This document shows positions 41,777 to 44,849 of a stretch of DNA of 44,849 nucleotides, piece by piece (position 1 is the stretch's first letter; each line of letters begins with the position of its first letter). Below the pieces are notes generated by a model. It was not told the DNA's origin and did no database searches. It saw only the letters and a program-made list of their open reading frames with translations. The position numbers and the translations under genes are program-made. Origin of the DNA: Novosphingobium album (ex Hu et al. 2023) (GTDB taxonomy: Bacteria; Pseudomonadota; Alphaproteobacteria; Sphingomonadales; Sphingomonadaceae); contig NZ_JALHLE010000030.1 in assembly GCF_022832385.1 (NCBI RefSeq), positions 1-44,849 of the forward strand. The letters run 5' to 3'.

Positions 41777-42700
41777 CTGAAAAAGATTGGAGTGATACCG
41801 GCAATCATTGCCCTGCTGTCGGCCTGTCCAGGGTCGGCGCAGGAAGGCCGGACACTTACGATTTCAGTCGAGGCGCCGGCAGAACCCGGCGCTATCCCGC
41901 TCTATGGAGACGAGACTCCCGGCTCTGCCAGCACCGAAGACTGGACAAAGTTCCAGGGCGAATACGTCGTGCGCAATGTCACGCGGCCGACGCTGACGCC
42001 TTTCCTTCCTGATGCGGCCAAGGCCACCGGGGCTGCGGCGGTAGTCGCGCCAGGTGGTGCATTCATGCAGCTTTCGATGGAAAGCGAGGGCTGGAAAGTC
42101 GCCAAGGCGCTGGCAGAACGGGGCATAGCCGCTTTCGTTCTCAAGTACCGGATCCTTCCGACGCCAAAGGACAACGATGCGGCGGCCGCCGCGCTGCGCC
42201 AGCGTTTGAGGAATCAGCCGAAGACCGCGGCGCCGGGCGCTCTGCCGGCGGATATCATCGCGCCGGAGGATGCGCTTGCGGCCCTGGAAATGGTTCGCGG
42301 CCATGCTGGCAGCTGGGGGGTGAATCCGGCGCGGGTCGGCATGATCGGCTTTTCCGCCGGTGCCATCACAGCGCGCCGTGTCGCACTCGATGCTCCGCCG
42401 GCAAGTCGCCCCGCCTTTATCGGTTACATATATGGACCCCAGGTTGCCGAACCCGTGCCGGCCGATGCACCGCCGCTCTTCGATGCGATTGCGCTAGACG
42501 ACCGTCTGATCCCGGCGGATGGCTTTGCCATCGCGAAGCAATGGCTCGATGCCAGGCGTCCGGTGGAGATCCATGCATACCAGAGGGGAGGTCATGGTTT
42601 TGGCACCGGCGCTCCCGGTACGACCACGACTCTCCTTATCGATGAATTCACCGCGTGGCTCTCGATGCAGGGCTTTCTCGCGCGAAAGGAAGCACCATGA
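41777..42700 (+). CDS. Exported alpha/beta hydrolase, probable carbohydrate esterase
   Basis: A 307-residue alpha/beta hydrolase of the acetyl-esterase/BD-FAE type. The nucleophile S193 is in GFSAG, and the acid D241 or D242 (ALDDRLIP) and H273 (GGHGFG) complete the triad; the oxyanion region is VAPGGAFM. The start is proposed at CTG 41777: GGAGAGGG precedes it and the protein then begins MKKIGVIPAIIALLSAC, an excellent signal peptide with a lipobox-like LSAC. GTG 41792 gives a truncated signal without the Lys pair. It may remove acetyl groups from a rhamnose-containing glycan or glycoside in the periplasm. Its stop overlaps the rhaI start in ATGA. Confidence 0.85.
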   Translation: MKKIGVIPAIIALLSACPGSAQEGRTLTISVEAPAEPGAIPLYGDETPGSASTEDWTKFQGEYVVRNVTRPTLTPFLPDAAKATGAAAVVAPGGAFMQLSMESEGWKVAKALAERGIAAFVLKYRILPTPKDNDAAAAALRQRLRNQPKTAAPGALPADIIAPEDALAALEMVRGHAGSWGVNPARVGMIGFSAGAITARRVALDAPPASRPAFIGYIYGPQVAEPVPADAPPLFDAIALDDRLIPADGFAIAKQWLDARRPVEIHAYQRGGHGFGTGAPGTTTTLLIDEFTAWLSMQGFLARKEAP

Positions 42701-43986
42701 CTCTACCTATTTCCGCCGAACTTATCGCCGAGGCAAACGAGCGCGAGCTTGATGCGCTGAACGACGATTATGCCGCACTCGGCCGCAAGCTTGAACGATC
42801 CGGTATCTCAATCGACGCGATCAAGGAGCGCGTCGCCGGTTTCTCGGTTGCGATCCCGACCTGGGGCGCTGGCCGCGGTGGCACGCGCTTCGCCAAGTTC
42901 CCGATCCCCGGCGAGCCGACGAACATTCACGAGAAGCTGGAGGACTGCGCGGTCATCAACCAGCTCTCCCGGCTGACCCCGCGCGTCAGCCCGCATTTCC
43001 CGTGGGACAAGGTGTCCGACTACAAGGGGCTGCGCGAAGAGGCTGCAACATTTGGCCTGGGCTTTGATGCGGTCAATTCGAACACCTTCCAGGACCAGCA
43101 GGGCCAGGCACAGACCTATGCCACCGGCTCGCTGTCTTCCACGGTCGCCGCCACGCGCCAGCAGGCGGTGGAGCACAACATCGAATGTATCGAGATCGGC
43201 CGCCAGCTCGGCTCCACCGACCTTACCGTGTGGGTGGGCGATGGCACCAACTTCCCCGGCCAGCAGGACCTTGGCCGCAGCCTTGACCGCTATCTCGATG
43301 CCGCAGCCCAGGTCTACGCCGCGCTTCCGGATGACTGGCGCATGCTGCTGGAACACAAGATGTTCGAGCCGGCGTTCTACTCCACCGTCATCAGCGACTG
43401 GGGCTCCTCGATCCTCGCCGCGCAGGAACTGGGCCCCAAGGCCAAGTGCCTCGTCGACCTTGGCCACCATGCGCCCAACGTGAACATCGAGCAGATCGTG
43501 GCGCGCCTCCACCGCTTCGGCAAGCTGGGCGGCTTCCACTTCAACGACAGCAAGTATGGCGACGACGATCTCGATTCCGGTTCGATCAACCCGCACCAGC
43601 TGTTCCTCGTCTTCAACGAGCTGGTCGAAGCCGAACTGAGCCCGCGGGACGGTTTCAAGCCGAGCTACATGATCGACCAGTCGCACAACGTGACCGATCC
43701 GATCGAATCCATGATCTCGTCGGCCGAGGCCATCGGCCAGTGCTTTGCCAAGGCCCTGCTGGTCGACCGCGAGGCGCTGCATCTGGCGCAGGAAGCCAAC
43801 GATACGATGATGGCCTTCCAGGCGCTGCGCCGGGCCTACAACGTGGACGTCTCCCCAATCCTCGCCAAGGCCCGCCTTGAGGCCGGCGGCGCGATCGATG
43901 GACTGGGGGTCTATCGCGAGAGCCGCTGGCGCGACCGCAAGGCGCAGGAGCGCAAGGCGGTGGGGCTGGGCGCTGGAATCGTATGA
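42697..43986 (+). CDS. rhaI: L-rhamnose isomerase (Pseudomonas stutzeri type)
   Basis: A 429-residue TIM-barrel isomerase that converts L-rhamnose to L-rhamnulose. It is of the P. stutzeri type, not the E. coli RhaA type. Metal-site residues fall at the same numbers as I remember for the P. stutzeri enzyme: E219 (LLEHKMFEP), D254 (CLVDLGHH), H281 (GFHFNDSKYGDDDLD) and D327 (MIDQSHN). The broad specificity of that relative means other aldoses could be accepted. The ATG overlaps the esterase stop (ATGA), so translation is coupled. It ends the plus-strand rhamnose operon. Confidence 0.93.
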   Translation: MTLPISAELIAEANERELDALNDDYAALGRKLERSGISIDAIKERVAGFSVAIPTWGAGRGGTRFAKFPIPGEPTNIHEKLEDCAVINQLSRLTPRVSPHFPWDKVSDYKGLREEAATFGLGFDAVNSNTFQDQQGQAQTYATGSLSSTVAATRQQAVEHNIECIEIGRQLGSTDLTVWVGDGTNFPGQQDLGRSLDRYLDAAAQVYAALPDDWRMLLEHKMFEPAFYSTVISDWGSSILAAQELGPKAKCLVDLGHHAPNVNIEQIVARLHRFGKLGGFHFNDSKYGDDDLDSGSINPHQLFLVFNELVEAELSPRDGFKPSYMIDQSHNVTDPIESMISSAEAIGQCFAKALLVDREALHLAQEANDTMMAFQALRRAYNVDVSPILAKARLEAGGAIDGLGVYRESRWRDRKAQERKAVGLGAGIV

Positions 43987-44034
43987 GGACGCGAAGCGGG
44001 GATTGACGAGGGAGATCGACAGATAGAGCTATTC

Positions 44035-44068
44035 CCAAAGGGCGCAGGATTGTGTCCCGTCCCTTTGG
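44035..44068 (+). terminator. Hairpin downstream of rhaI
   Basis: CCAAAGGG (44035-44042) and CCCTTTGG (44061-44068) pair perfectly, with a short GGA/TCC stem in the loop, 48 bases after the rhaI stop. Only TT follows, so it is a weak intrinsic terminator at best, but the position at the end of the operon fits. Confidence 0.4.
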
Positions 44069-44426
44069 TTAACGCGCCGCTGTCGTCCCTCTTCATGGTA
44101 TCGCATGGAGATCGCAGGGTGGGGTCCGGTGCCTGGTCAAAGTCAGGCTTTCCTCGGCCAGGCAAGACCGCTCAGATCGATGCATGTTCGAACAGGCTTA
44201 AGTCACGTTGAAGCCGTGGAAATTTTTGCATCTTTGCTTGATTGCCTGTTCGCCTGTCAGGAATCTCGATCAATGCAGGGGGTGCGTGAAACGCACGTCG
44301 GGCCTGGACTTCTGGGTTCGCATTGCGACGGTATCAGTCGAACAAGTTCGTCAATGTGTTAGCATTGTGCCCTGCAATAGTGCCTAGCGCTGCTAATGCG
44401 TTGCGTAACAGCCCTGCAGTTATCCC

Positions 44427-44449
44427 GATGCGGCAAATCTTGCCGTATC
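44427..44449. promoter_or_regulatory. Dyad directly upstream of the TBDR ribosome site
   Basis: GATGCGGCAA (44427-44436) and TTGCCGTATC (44440-44449) pair over 10 positions with one G-T wobble around the loop ATC. The ribosome site AGGGA begins immediately after it and the start codon is 13 bases downstream. It may be a repressor operator or an RNA hairpin that influences translation of the receptor. Confidence 0.45.
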
Positions 44450-44462
44450 AGGGATGTGAATT

Positions 44463-44849
44463 GTGAAAACGAAAACACTGCTTTTGATTGCTACAGCCTG
44501 CCTCCTTCCGTCGCCGGTCGTGGCAGCCGAGGGAGAGAGTAAAGCCGCAGCCACGCAGACGGATTCCGGGCAGCCAGCCGAGAAGCGCGTCAATCTCATG
44601 ACGACGGGCGTGGCCCGTGCCCGGGACCGCCTCGACAGCGCCACTTCAACCAGCACGCTGTCACAAAACGAAATCGAAAAATTTGGCGCTCGTTCGGTAG
44701 CCGAAATCTTCCGTAACATTCCCGGTATGCGTTCCGAGAGCACCGGCGGCGAAGGGTTCGGCAATATCTCGATCCGCGGCCTGCCGATTGCACTGGGTGG
44801 CGCCAAGTTCCTGCAGATCCAGGAAAACGGCCTGCCAACGCTGGAATTC
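44463..44849 (+). CDS. TonB-dependent receptor, 5' part (continues past window)
   Basis: The frame opens at GTG 44463 and is still open at the window end, giving 129 residues. A Sec signal peptide (MKTKTLLLIATACLLPSPVVAA) precedes a linker and a plug domain: TTGVARARDRLDSATSTSTLSQNEIEKFGARSVAEIFRNIPGMRSES, then NISIRGLP and QIQENGLPTLEF. The SVAEIFRNIPG and ISIRGLP segments are the normal plug hallmarks of TonB receptors. AGGGA is placed 8 bases upstream. It lies next to the rhamnose operon and may import a rhamnose-containing compound; this is inferred only from position. Confidence 0.87.
   Translation, partial: MKTKTLLLIATACLLPSPVVAAEGESKAAATQTDSGQPAEKRVNLMTTGVARARDRLDSATSTSTLSQNEIEKFGARSVAEIFRNIPGMRSESTGGEGFGNISIRGLPIALGGAKFLQIQENGLPTLEF

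Larger units (their letters stand above)
43987..44462. other. Intergenic region between rhaI and the next TBDR
   Basis: There is no convincing gene in these 476 bases; short open frames lack ribosome sites and family resemblance. The region holds a hairpin soon after rhaI (44035-44068), an imperfect dyad GTTGCGTAAC (44400-44409) and a longer dyad just before the TBDR (44427-44449). The stretch 44100-44340 shows nothing I can name. Confidence 0.5.

Noticed and set aside
44105..44362. An 85-codon open frame in the rhaI-TBDR gap
   Set aside because: No ribosome site, no recognisable motif, and the amino-acid mix is not convincing.

Overview
The window looks like the chromosome of a high-GC alphaproteobacterium of the sphingomonad group, most likely Novosphingobium or a close relative. 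Reasons: three TonB-dependent receptors (TBDRs) of the sphingomonad type, a dense cluster of short-chain dehydrogenases (SDRs) and cytochromes P450, and a mannonate dehydratase whose sequence and active-site numbering match, from memory, the characterised N. aromaticivorans enzyme. I saw no rRNA, tRNA, CRISPR array, insertion sequence or phage gene.

Layout. (1) 1-3108, plus strand: the end of a GH43 glycosidase and a Tat-exported GH3 beta-glucosidase. (2) 3255-5987, minus: a TBDR. (3) 6505-14193, minus: a catabolic operon in the order TBDR, P450, SDR, small NTF2-like protein, SDR, SnoaL-like protein, SDR. (4) 14594-20167: a regulatory and redox hub with three TetR proteins, one MarR protein, two SDRs and a class A flavin monooxygenase; several operator-like dyads are visible. 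(5) 20221-24507: a second catabolic set with paralogues of the P450, SDR and NTF2-like genes of region 3, plus a TauD-type dioxygenase and a carboxymuconolactone-decarboxylase-like protein. (6) 24541-34730: a hexuronate block with UxuB, UxaC, a GntR regulator, ManD, KdgK, an anion-type MFS transporter and an exported GH2 enzyme. (7) 34897-43986: an L-rhamnose block with a DeoR regulator, an MFS transporter, LldD, a rhamnulokinase, a RhaD-SDR fusion, an exported esterase-like protein and RhaI. (8) 44463 to the end: the start of a third TBDR.

How the genes work together. Blocks 6 and 7 are almost complete pathways. Glucuronate goes through fructuronate, mannonate and 2-keto-3-deoxygluconate (KDG) to KDPG. 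L-rhamnose goes to DHAP plus L-lactaldehyde, then L-lactate and pyruvate. Regions 3-5 look like oxidative attack on a hydrophobic ring compound: P450 and 2-oxoglutarate hydroxylation, SDR oxidation, NTF2-like isomerase, dehydratase or cyclase steps, and a flavin monooxygenase. Outer-membrane uptake, glycosidases, glucuronate and rhamnose catabolism and aglycone oxidation side by side suggest an island for using a plant glycoside, such as a triterpenoid saponin with glucuronate and rhamnose. This is an inference, and the aglycone substrate cannot be read from the sequence. The best candidate for an undescribed system is the duplicated P450 + SDR + NTF2-like triad, whose SDRs carry HANFAS where NNAG is expected.
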